Assembly: GCA_902774655.1 (NCBI GenBank)
Contig: CACYJD010000094.1
Location: 1 to 6,058 of the forward strand
DNA length: 6,058 nucleotides
Direction of reading: 5' to 3'
Source of the DNA: an uncultured Erysipelotrichaceae bacterium
Lineage (GTDB): Bacteria; Bacillota_I; Bacilli_A; RFN20; CAG-826
Shown: in pieces, positions 1 through 5,517 of the stretch
Numbering within the stretch: the stretch's first letter is position 1
How the letters are laid out: every line of letters begins with the position of its first letter
The notes under the pieces: model-generated
Databases searched by the model: none
Seen by the model: only the letters and a program-made list of their open reading frames with translations
Told to the model about the DNA's origin: nothing
Translations under genes and position numbers: made by a program

Positions 1-1
1 G

Positions 2-583
2 ATCATCTTAATGCCATTCATGGGTAAACTTGTTAATAAGTTTGGTAAGAAAGCCATCTGCGCATTTGGTTCATTCTTAGCCGCAGGCGCTAACTTAGCG
101 TTATTCGGACTTGGTTTCTTACCAATTCCTAATGGCATCTTAAGTATCATCTTCTTAGCATTCTGCTTCTTTAGTGGATTTGGTTTATCAATCATTACCT
201 TAGAAGTCTGGGCTTTAGCCACTGACGCTATCGATGATGTTGAAGTTAAGACAGGTAAACGTAATGATGGCACATCCTATAGTGTCTTTATGTTCTTCCG
301 TAAGTTTGGTCAAGTTATTGCCGCTTTAGCAGTCAATGGTGCTTTATTAGGTATTCATTATCTTGCAGAAGATGGTTCTATTGACCCAGTAGCAATTACT
401 GAAAACGTTAATATGTTCTATATCTTAGCCACTGTTATCCCAGCAGCCTTATTTGGACTCATGGGTTTAGTCATGACAGTGTTATATAGCTTATCTAAAA
501 AGAAAACAGATGAACTTCAAGTAGCAAAAGAAAAGATGCTTGAAGAAAAACTCGCGAATAACGAAGTTGCAATTAACGAATAA
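2..583 (+). CDS. GPH-family (MFS_2) sugar:cation symporter, C-terminal part
   Basis: This is the C-terminal half of a membrane transporter that would import a glycoside, pentose or hexuronide together with a cation. The reading frame is open to the left edge from base 2, and the ATG at 11 falls in the cytoplasmic loop before a membrane helix (GKLVNKFGKKAIC, like the MFS Gly-x-x-x-Asp-x-x-Gly loop), so the true start lies outside the window. Counting from that ATG, four hydrophobic segments are visible at about residues 15-38, 42-69, 100-117 and 135-160. The best family mark is the loop at residues 71-91, with the pattern Asp-x-x-Glu-x-Lys-Thr-Gly-Lys-Arg-x-Asp-Gly-x-x-Tyr-Ser. It matches the GPH-family segment between helices 10 and 11 (MelB/XynP/YicJ type). 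A Lys/Glu-rich cytoplasmic tail of about 30 residues follows. The substrate cannot be told from this part. Terminator hairpins follow the TAA stop. Confidence 0.85.
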   Translation: MILMPFMGKLVNKFGKKAICAFGSFLAAGANLALFGLGFLPIPNGILSIIFLAFCFFSGFGLSIITLEVWALATDAIDDVEVKTGKRNDGTSYSVFMFFRKFGQVIAALAVNGALLGIHYLAEDGSIDPVAITENVNMFYILATVIPAALFGLMGLVMTVLYSLSKKKTDELQVAKEKMLEEKLANNEVAINE

Positions 584-608
584 AACCTCCTTATTCGTAA
601 TACTCCAT

Positions 609-640
609 GGGCGATCACTTATGTGGTCGCCTATTTATTT
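609..640 (+). terminator. Rho-independent terminator of the symporter gene
   Basis: A 9-bp stem GGCGATCAC (610-618) pairs with GTGGTCGCC (623-631), including one G-T pair, around the 4-base loop TTAT. A T-rich stretch (TATTTATTT, 632-640) follows on the + strand only. It begins about 26 bases after the transporter stop codon. The U-tract is interrupted by A, so efficiency is uncertain. Confidence 0.75.
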
Positions 641-644
641 AAAT

Positions 645-684
645 AAAGCGCATTCGTATCCACTTTAGGGAAGAATGCGCTTTT
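645..684. terminator. Bidirectional hairpin between convergent genes
   Basis: A perfect 11-bp inverted repeat, AAAGCGCATTC (645-655) with GAATGCGCTTT (673-683), encloses a 17-base loop. The run of A before it and of T after it gives a T-rich end on both strands. It lies 30 bases beyond the folA stop and serves as the probable terminator of the thyA-folA transcript, and as a second barrier for the transporter transcript. Confidence 0.72.
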
Positions 685-713
685 ACTATTAACTAATCCA
701 ATATCGCCTTAAA

Positions 714-1217
714 TTACATCTTTTTAAGGTTTTTATAACGTGTAAATCTAATCTCAATTCCGTTATCCATCATAGGAGTGCCTTCATCAACGCAGACGAA
801 GTTTTCATTCTTATCTAGATTAGGGAAGAATACTTCCGCTCCTCCATCAGCATTAACCTTGGTTAGATATACTTCATCTACATATGGTAGCGTTTGAGCG
901 TATATACTCGCTCCTCCGATAATGAATACAGTTTCTTTCTTGCCGTGTTCTTTAATAATGTTAATGAACTCATTAAAGTCATGAACATTAATAACACCTT
1001 CATAATTATGATCTAAGTCTTTAGATAAAACGATATTAGTTCTATTCTTAAGAGGTTTACTACCTGGGAATGATAATAATGTATTCTCTCCCATCGCAAC
1101 AGTGTGACCTGAAGTAGTTTCTCTAAAGAACTTCATATCTAAAGGTAGGTTAAAAAGAAGGCCATTTCTTTTACCTATACCAAAGTTAATATCACAATTA
1201 AGAATTGAAATAATCAT
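714..1217 (-). CDS. folA: Dihydrofolate reductase
   Basis: Reduces dihydrofolate to tetrahydrofolate with NADPH in the cytoplasm, regenerating the cofactor consumed by ThyA. The 167 residues match the usual bacterial DHFR length. Family landmarks are in order: GIGKRNG (13-19, Met20-loop region), the acidic catalytic Asp27 in NLPLDMKFF, Thr46 after Met-Gly, Arg59 with NIVLS (Arg57 region of E. coli, binding the glutamate of folate), FIIGGASIY (NADPH-binding Gly-Gly) and YLTKV. Several usual residues differ: Phe22 where Trp is almost invariant, Glu44 where an Arg normally contacts the NADPH 2'-phosphate, Leu47 for Trp, and Glu for Asp before FFP. The gene starts 25 bases after the thyA stop, so the two are probably co-transcribed. 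I see no good Shine-Dalgarno before this ATG. The start is chosen because MIISILNCD aligns with the first DHFR strand. Confidence 0.93.
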   Translation of the reverse strand: MIISILNCDINFGIGKRNGLLFNLPLDMKFFRETTSGHTVAMGENTLLSFPGSKPLKNRTNIVLSKDLDHNYEGVINVHDFNEFINIIKEHGKKETVFIIGGASIYAQTLPYVDEVYLTKVNADGGAEVFFPNLDKNENFVCVDEGTPMMDNGIEIRFTRYKNLKKM

Positions 1218-1242
1218 ATAGTTATTTATCTATTCATTTAAA

Positions 1243-2073
1243 TTAGATAGCGACAGGAATCTTCTTATCTAATTTTTCGTATTCGTAGTCTTCTAATTTA
1301 AATGAATCAACGGTGAAGTCATAGAAATTAGTGATGGATTTATCCATGATTAATTTAGGTGCTTTGTGTTGTGGCTTTTCAATGATTTCTTTGACAATAT
1401 CAACATGTCTATCGTAGATATGAGCGTCAGCGATAACGTGCACCAAAGTACCTGCTTTAAGACCACTTACTTGAGCGAACATCATAAGTAAGATTGCATA
1501 TTGAGTAACGTTCCAGTTATTAGCGGTAAGCATATCATTACTTCTTTGGTTAAGAATACCGTTAAGAGTGTCACCACTAACGTTAAAGGTCATAGAATAT
1601 GCACATGGATATAAACCCATTTCGTGTAAGTCTTGGAAGTTATATAAGTTAGTCATGATTCTTCTACTAGCAGGATCATGTTTAAGTAAATATAAGACTC
1701 TATCTACTTGGTCCATCTCTCCTTCTGGATAGATGTGTTTTTGTCTTAATTGGTAGCCGTATGCTTTACCAATAGAACCTGTTTCATCTGCCCAGCTATC
1801 CCAGATGTGAGAGTTTAATTCATGGATGTTATTGGATTTCTTTTGCCAAATCCAAAGTAATTCATCAATACATGATTTAAACGCTGTTCTTCTAATAGTA
1901 AGAATTGGGAATTCTTCTTGTAAGTTGTATCTATTAACAATACAGAATTTCTTCACTGTATGGGCAGGAGTTCCATCTTCCCAATGTGGTCTAACATTTA
2001 AATGTGTATCCCACACCCCGTTAGTGAGAATATCCTTCATATTTTCAACAAAAATTTGATCTGCTCTAGACAT
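1243..2073 (-). CDS. thyA: Thymidylate synthase (ThyA)
   Basis: Methylates dUMP to dTMP with 5,10-methylene-tetrahydrofolate, releasing dihydrofolate for the adjacent FolA. The protein is 276 residues and resembles, from memory, the phage phi3T/Bacillus subtilis ThyA type rather than the 264-residue E. coli type: DGTPAHT (34-39 region), ELLWIWQKKSN (71-81), HIWDSW (89-94), GSIGKAYGYQL, and the end FYDFTVDSFKL. Catalytic features are intact: Cys157 in LYPCAYS, the phosphate-binding Arg137-Arg138 pair, QRSND (176-180), an Asn at 188 matching the dUMP-specificity Asn, and DAHIYDRH (216-223) with His and Tyr for the sugar. It ends PVAI, as active ThyA proteins do. The start is supported by AAGAGGT about eight bases upstream. 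It is first gene of a thyA-folA unit. Confidence 0.97.
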   Translation of the reverse strand: MSRADQIFVENMKDILTNGVWDTHLNVRPHWEDGTPAHTVKKFCIVNRYNLQEEFPILTIRRTAFKSCIDELLWIWQKKSNNIHELNSHIWDSWADETGSIGKAYGYQLRQKHIYPEGEMDQVDRVLYLLKHDPASRRIMTNLYNFQDLHEMGLYPCAYSMTFNVSGDTLNGILNQRSNDMLTANNWNVTQYAILLMMFAQVSGLKAGTLVHVIADAHIYDRHVDIVKEIIEKPQHKAPKLIMDKSITNFYDFTVDSFKLEDYEYEKLDKKIPVAI

Positions 2074-2080
2074 AGTTATT

Positions 2081-2087
2081 ACCTCTT
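2081..2087 (-). promoter_or_regulatory. Ribosome binding site of thyA
   Basis: On the - strand AAGAGGT lies about 8 bases before the thyA ATG. It fixes the thyA start. It is also the only convincing Shine-Dalgarno before any of the four complete genes here, which makes its absence elsewhere noteworthy. Confidence 0.7.
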
Positions 2088-2124
2088 AATTATATTGTTA
2101 TTATTTTAACAATATTATCTATTA

Positions 2125-2153
2125 TTTAAATAGTAATTTTATAAAATTGTCAT
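2125..2153 (-). promoter_or_regulatory. Candidate sigma-A type promoter for thyA-folA
   Basis: On the - strand ATGACA (2148-2153, five of six to TTGACA) and TTTAAA (2125-2130, four of six to TATAAT) are separated by exactly 17 bases. The pair lies between the terminator of the upstream gene and the thyA ribosome binding site, which is where a promoter is needed. The -10 match is weak and the region is AT-rich, so chance matches are easy. Confidence 0.4.
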
Positions 2154-2170
2154 AGATTAATATCTAAATG

Positions 2171-2197
2171 AAAAGAGCCACGATTCGTGGCCCTTTA
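2171..2197 (-). terminator. Terminator of the 497-residue surface protein gene
   Basis: The stem GCCACG (2177-2182) pairs with CGTGGC (2186-2191) around ATT, extended by AAAG/CTTT after one mismatch. Read on the - strand it ends in CTTTTCATTT. It begins about 20 bases after the stop at 2218 and separates this gene from thyA. Confidence 0.72.
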
Positions 2198-2217
2198 TGA
2201 TTAGTTATTAATCGAGA

Positions 2218-3711
2218 TTAGTTCTCTTTTCTTCTAATTAATACTAGACCAACCCCAACAAGAGCAACTGATCCAATAATTATAAAGACGAAAGAGTTGT
2301 TTTGCTCGACATAAGAGCCAACATTAAGAGAAATTCTATTATCGGTAGGAGTTCTGGAAAGAAAATCATTACCTTCAACAGAATTAACTTCACTTATATT
2401 AACAAAAACATAATCATAAACTTCCCAGAAAGTGGTAATTTCTTTAACAGTACTACCGAAAGAAGTTTTAAGATATTTTTCTGCAGCTGGAACATTTGAA
2501 ATTAATGTCGCAAATTCTGTTTTATATGATGCCCATGCTGTTGCAACATTTTCGTATGATCCAGAAGGATTAACGGATTCAGTTTTGTAATTATATTTAC
2601 AATTTGAGTACATTGCTTCAACAAACTCGACAGCAAATTCTTTAGCTGGTGTAAGTCCTTCATCATCTTGTTGAGTGAACCTAATACAAGGTGTCGTATC
2701 ATTCCAATAGAATTCTACAGTAAATAGACCGTCAGCAGAGACAACTGTATTGCCATCTACATCATTCTCAATATAAAAACCTTCATCATCACTTTCCAAA
2801 GGATAAAGTGTAGTAGGAGTATACCATTGAGTAACTTTATTTTGGTAAATATATATGACTTTTACTCGTCCATCTTTTCCGAGTGGCAAATCTTCAATTT
2901 TTGCAACACCATCATTTAAAACCAGAGGTTTTTGTCCCAACCAGCTCCAACCATAGTTGTCTGAACCCCAGTCTCCACGAATATAATAACCATCGTCAAC
3001 ATCTTCCTCATAATATGCGTAAAGATTGATATCGTCGTATTGAGTGCCAGATTCCCACCAATTTTTATGATTAGGATCTGTATACCAACCAACAAAGTGC
3101 TTACCGGATGGAGTATCATCTGGCACATCTGGAGACGATGCACAATTCATAAAAATTGTAGAGGTATTTGCGTTGTTTGCACCAGTATGTAATGTAGCTT
3201 TAACCCACCAACCAGCTCCACTAACAGTAAAATTCCAATTACCATCATCGGATAAAATTATAGTATTATCATAATAATTCAATGCAAATTGGTGTTGGAT
3301 TCCAAAATTTCCATGACTTGAATCAGTCCAGAAGGCATCCCATTGACCATTTCTTTTCAATTGAGCATTTCCATAATCAATTGAATCTCTCTTTGCTTTC
3401 GTCATCTCAATAGTAATCCAACTATATTGAACACTATTTACTGTAACGGTTGAGTAGGAACTATTAGTAGCAACAGGGAAATCCGAATCTCGAGACATAG
3501 CTCTATCGGTTCCATCAAAATTAATAGTCATTCCATAATTACTTGTTAACCATTCACTACTATTAGTTAAAACGTTAAAACGATAGGTACCATTTACAGC
3601 TTCGGCATCTACTTCAACTGCTTCTTTTGTGGATCCAACGCCTACAAATAGAGCACTAGCAGCAGCGATGCTTAAACCGCCTACTAACATACTCTTAAAA
3701 AGTTTTTTCAT
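2218..3711 (-). CDS. Exported modular surface protein with C-terminal membrane anchor (497 aa)
   Basis: No named gene is recognised. Residues 1-36 form a signal peptide (Lys-Lys, then a hydrophobic stretch at 8-26) ending in KEAVEVDA, with likely cleavage after Ala36. Residues 41-180 are a Trp/Tyr-rich beta-sandwich-like region. Residues about 182-236 resemble one degenerate InlB/Flg_new (Listeria-Bacteroides) repeat, with FVGWYTDP and LYAYY. Residues 241-347 form another beta module (GYYIRGDWGS, VIYIYQNKVTQWY) similar to small carbohydrate-binding-like modules. Residues 355-453 are a helical domain with a Cys near its start (371) and the helix VYDYVFV, related to the end of the 3959-5236 product. 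Residues 474-493 span the membrane, and the protein ends in Arg-Arg-Lys-Glu-Asn. There is no LPXTG motif, so it is probably held by the membrane segment with its bulk outside. The start gives a proper signal peptide, but no Shine-Dalgarno precedes it. The ligand is unknown; glycan or host-surface binding is only an inference. Confidence 0.8.
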   Translation of the reverse strand: MKKLFKSMLVGGLSIAAASALFVGVGSTKEAVEVDAEAVNGTYRFNVLTNSSEWLTSNYGMTINFDGTDRAMSRDSDFPVATNSSYSTVTVNSVQYSWITIEMTKAKRDSIDYGNAQLKRNGQWDAFWTDSSHGNFGIQHQFALNYYDNTIILSDDGNWNFTVSGAGWWVKATLHTGANNANTSTIFMNCASSPDVPDDTPSGKHFVGWYTDPNHKNWWESGTQYDDINLYAYYEEDVDDGYYIRGDWGSDNYGWSWLGQKPLVLNDGVAKIEDLPLGKDGRVKVIYIYQNKVTQWYTPTTLYPLESDDEGFYIENDVDGNTVVSADGLFTVEFYWNDTTPCIRFTQQDDEGLTPAKEFAVEFVEAMYSNCKYNYKTESVNPSGSYENVATAWASYKTEFATLISNVPAAEKYLKTSFGSTVKEITTFWEVYDYVFVNISEVNSVEGNDFLSRTPTDNRISLNVGSYVEQNNSFVFIIIGSVALVGVGLVLIRRKEN

Positions 3712-3746
3712 ATAGCAGTTAAATATATGAAAAGTTGTTGCTATAT
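3710..3746 (-). promoter_or_regulatory. Inverted repeat overlapping the start codon of the 497-aa gene
   Basis: On the - strand ATATAGCA (3739-3746) is the exact complement of TGCTATAT (3710-3717), with a 21-base loop. The downstream arm includes the first two bases of the ATG. If the transcript starts upstream of 3746, this 8-bp hairpin would bury the start codon. The stem is AU-rich and weak, so a role in translation is a suggestion only. Confidence 0.35.
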
Positions 3747-3754
3747 CGAGGCTT

Positions 3755-3802
3755 TGTCACAATTTGCCATTCTTTCTAATGATAAATAAAGACATACGTT
3801 TT
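3755..3802 (-). promoter_or_regulatory. Shared upstream blocks, copy 1 (before the 497-aa gene)
   Basis: Block 1 (3784-3802, + strand AAATAAAGACATACGTTTT) matches 5571-5589 at 18 of 19 bases. Block 2 (3755-3771, + strand TGTCACAATTTGCCATT) matches 5518-5534 at 14 of 17. Order and orientation relative to the downstream gene are the same. The blocks lie 44 to 91 bases before the start codon. They could be promoter parts or binding sites for a common regulator. Block 2 ends, on the - strand, in GTGACA, close to a -35 box. Confidence 0.5.
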
Positions 3803-3808
3803 TAACAA
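3779..3808 (-). promoter_or_regulatory. Weak candidate promoter for the 497-aa gene
   Basis: On the - strand TTGTTA (3803-3808) and TATCAT (3779-3784, five of six to TATAAT) are separated by 18 bases. The pair overlaps shared block 1. It would give a leader of about 60 bases. The -35 match is only four of six, so this is one option among several. Confidence 0.3.
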
Positions 3809-3840
3809 AAGTTCGAAAAAATCGAAATTTTCCCATAAGA

Positions 3841-3878
3841 AAAGACTATCTACTCACAAACAAATTTCGATAGTCTTT
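3841..3878 (-). terminator. Terminator of the 425-residue surface protein gene
   Basis: A perfect 10-bp inverted repeat, AAAGACTATC (3841-3850) with GATAGTCTTT (3869-3878), has an 18-base loop. Read on the - strand it ends in CTTTTCTTAT. It lies about 80 bases past the stop at 3959. The long-loop design is like the hairpin at 645-683. Confidence 0.65.
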
Positions 3879-3884
3879 ATAATC

Positions 3885-3930
3885 TCTACATCCTGAGTTT
3901 CAAGTTTCGGGAAGTTTGTAAAGATGTAGA
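3885..3930 (-). other. Hairpin in the 3' untranslated region of the 425-aa gene
   Basis: TCTACATC (3885-3892) and GATGTAGA (3923-3930) form a perfect 8-bp stem with a 30-base loop, between the stop codon at 3959 and the terminator hairpin. It has no T-run, so it is not itself a terminator. It may protect the 3' end of the mRNA, or be incidental. Confidence 0.4.
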
Positions 3931-3958
3931 TATAAGCTTCATCTAGGTTAACTAGCAA

Positions 3959-5236
3959 TTAGTTTTCTTTTCTTCTAAGAAGGAAGACACCACCAACAGT
4001 TACTAATGCCATTGCACTAATAGCAATAATTACAAACGAATTAAATGTAGTATTATTTTCTAAACCGGTATCTCCAAAGTAAGATATTGTCTTTGGTGTT
4101 ACTTTATTTGCGGCAACTCTACCCATAAAGTCTTCATATCCTAATGCATCGGTATTAGCGTCATTAACGCCATATCTTTCAAGCACATAGTCGTATCTTT
4201 GTACCGCTAGATTTATATATCCTTTAACAGTATTATCATCATGTTCATAATGCGCTGCATTCACAAATAAATTAGTAAATGACTCGCCATATTGGTTAGC
4301 TAATGCATCATATCGATCAGCCATATTTCCCCATATTGCTTTCGTACCAGTTGAGGTTGTAGTACATCCATTTTTATTGAAATCTTGAGCCCATTCATCT
4401 GCATCTGCAGCAACAGGATCGTTAATATAAAAGGACTTAGAACCTCTATCATAATAAATAGATGCATATACTTCATCTTCACCAATATATTGAATTGGTT
4501 GCTCATACTCGGATGTTCCAGGGACTTGTTCCCAGTTTCCTTTCGCTATAAATAAACTACTTTCAAATGTACCGAGAGAAAATGATGCTTCCCCATATTC
4601 TTTGTCTCCAGAGGATAAAACATAAAATTCTGAATATTTTTTCAATTTATATGTTCCATAATACTCAGGGTGAGTGCTATCATTTATTTTAAAATCAGAG
4701 AAATTCTTATCAATGTATTTCCACTCGGTATCAGAACCCTTATAACGTAGTGTTGGATATCCAACGTAAGCATTATTTTTGCTTACTGTGTCGTTCCATC
4801 CCCCGATAACAATATTTGCATTGTCCTGATAAGATAAATTTACTGTTTGATTCCATTTGCCCCAAGATAAGTCACCTTCGGCCCAAGGGCTTGTTTCCCA
4901 CTTTTCTTGTGAATACCAGTTACTATATCTAACTGCGATCATTCCTTCAGGATTAAAGTTAACTGTATACGAAACTTGAACAACTGTGACATTTTGTCCA
5001 CCATAAACATATGATCCCCAACCTTTTTCGCCAGTTGAATCATTGTAAAAATATACACTAAAGTTTTGTCCACCTTCGTTAGATCCCCAGGAACCTGCAG
5101 TTGTATCTATTGTAATAGTTCCGCTAAATGCAGCATCAACTTCAACAGCTTCCTTGCCTTGGGCTAATCCTGCTACTCCAGCGACACCTAAGCCAAGTGC
5201 TAATCCTAATGTAATAAATATGTTTCTTTTCTTCAT
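3959..5236 (-). CDS. Exported surface protein with C-terminal membrane anchor (425 aa)
   Basis: No named gene is recognised. Residues 1-35 are a signal peptide (MKKRN, hydrophobic stretch 6-25) ending in the same KEAVEVDA as the neighbour, with likely cleavage after Ala35. Residues 37-150 are a Trp-rich beta-sandwich module: FSVYFYND, then MIAVRYSNW, then KWNQTVNL and IVIGGWN. This spacing resembles the end module of the 5660-6058 product and small carbohydrate-binding modules. Residues 170-273 look like a second beta module. Residues 278-375 are a helical domain with Cys291, IWGNMADRYDAL, VQRYDYVLERYG and FMGR, related to residues 355-453 of the neighbour. Residues 398-420 span the membrane and the end is Leu-Arg-Arg-Lys-Glu-Asn. 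No LPXTG is present. The start is set by the signal peptide; no Shine-Dalgarno is seen in the AT-rich 14 bases before it. Its long upstream gap carries a G9 tract, suggesting variable expression. Confidence 0.8.
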   Translation of the reverse strand: MKKRNIFITLGLALGLGVAGVAGLAQGKEAVEVDAAFSGTITIDTTAGSWGSNEGGQNFSVYFYNDSTGEKGWGSYVYGGQNVTVVQVSYTVNFNPEGMIAVRYSNWYSQEKWETSPWAEGDLSWGKWNQTVNLSYQDNANIVIGGWNDTVSKNNAYVGYPTLRYKGSDTEWKYIDKNFSDFKINDSTHPEYYGTYKLKKYSEFYVLSSGDKEYGEASFSLGTFESSLFIAKGNWEQVPGTSEYEQPIQYIGEDEVYASIYYDRGSKSFYINDPVAADADEWAQDFNKNGCTTTSTGTKAIWGNMADRYDALANQYGESFTNLFVNAAHYEHDDNTVKGYINLAVQRYDYVLERYGVNDANTDALGYEDFMGRVAANKVTPKTISYFGDTGLENNTTFNSFVIIAISAMALVTVGGVFLLRRKEN

Positions 5237-5249
5237 AAAATTTTTATTC

Positions 5250-5271
5250 GTTATAAATAGTCCCTTATAAC
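5250..5271 (-). promoter_or_regulatory. Leader hairpin just before the 425-aa gene
   Basis: On the - strand GTTATAA (5265-5271) pairs with TTATAAC (5250-5256) around an 8-base loop that contains GGGA. It ends 13 bases before the ATG. It could expose or hide the only purine-rich stretch near the start, or could simply be AT-rich symmetry. The TATAAC arm also resembles a -10 box, but no -35 box is found 17 bases upstream. Confidence 0.35.
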
Positions 5272-5333
5272 TACGTATCCTTTCTACGCTTGGATAAACA
5301 TGTTTCTGACTATCAACAATAATGTTGGGATTA

Positions 5334-5365
5334 CTTATTCCTCTTCACTACGAATGAGTAATAAG
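5334..5365 (-). other. Hairpin in the long leader of the 425-aa gene
   Basis: On the - strand CTTATTACTC (5356-5365) pairs with GAGGAATAAG (5334-5343) with one A-G mismatch. The stem can be extended, after one bulged A, by TTC/GAA around GTAGT. A smaller 5-bp hairpin, CAACA/TGTTG (5314-5327), follows. No T-run follows either, so they are not terminators. I do not recognise a known riboswitch. Confidence 0.4.
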
Positions 5366-5415
5366 AATGCAAAATATTTATGTAAATATACAAAAATATC
5401 CGCATATTGAAACTT

Positions 5416-5450
5416 ATACTAATAACTTACACCCCCCCCCGACTTGTCAA
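5416..5450 (-). promoter_or_regulatory. Candidate phase-variable promoter for the 425-aa gene
   Basis: A perfect TTGACA (5445-5450, - strand) is followed after four bases by nine G, then by TATTAG (5419-5424, four of six to TATAAT) at a spacing of 20 bases. TATAAG (5413-5418, five of six) lies at a spacing of 26. As written no -10 box sits at 16-18 bases. Loss of two or three G would bring TATTAG to 18 or 17. This is the layout of promoters switched by slippage in a G run. The leader would be about 170 bases. Confidence 0.45.
5432..5440 (-). repeat. Homopolymer G9 tract
   Basis: Nine consecutive C on the + strand, or G on the - strand, in an intergenic region of otherwise AT-rich DNA. It is the longest G/C homopolymer in the window. 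Its last GGGGTG (5430-5435) is complementary to CACCCC at 5462-5467, so it could also sit in a leader hairpin. Such runs change length by slippage during replication. Confidence 0.9.
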
Positions 5451-5517
5451 TAAGCCTCAAAGGGGTGATTTCTTCGCTATTTTGTTTGATATATTCTCAC
5501 TTTTTGATAATTTAAAA

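Noticed and set aside
1826..2059. Open frame of 77 codons on the + strand
   Set aside because: It lies wholly antisense to thyA, whose catalytic motifs are intact, and its product has no recognisable features.
2302..3143. Three short open frames (2302-2499 +, 2502-2702 -, 2916-3143 -)
   Set aside because: All are inside the 497-aa surface protein gene in other frames, with no ribosome binding sites and low-complexity products.
4300..4506. Open frame of 68 codons on the - strand
   Set aside because: It is an out-of-frame shadow within the 425-aa surface protein gene, with no initiation signal.
2218..5236. Recent tandem duplication of the two complete surface protein genes
   Set aside because: The central parts are unrelated in length and sequence; only the signal peptide end, helical domain and tail are alike. 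Shared architecture, or an old divergence, fits better.
5430..5467. CACCCC/GGGGTG pair as a terminator
   Set aside because: The stem is 6 bp with a 26-base loop, and no T-run follows, so termination is unlikely. The pairing is noted only as a possible structure.
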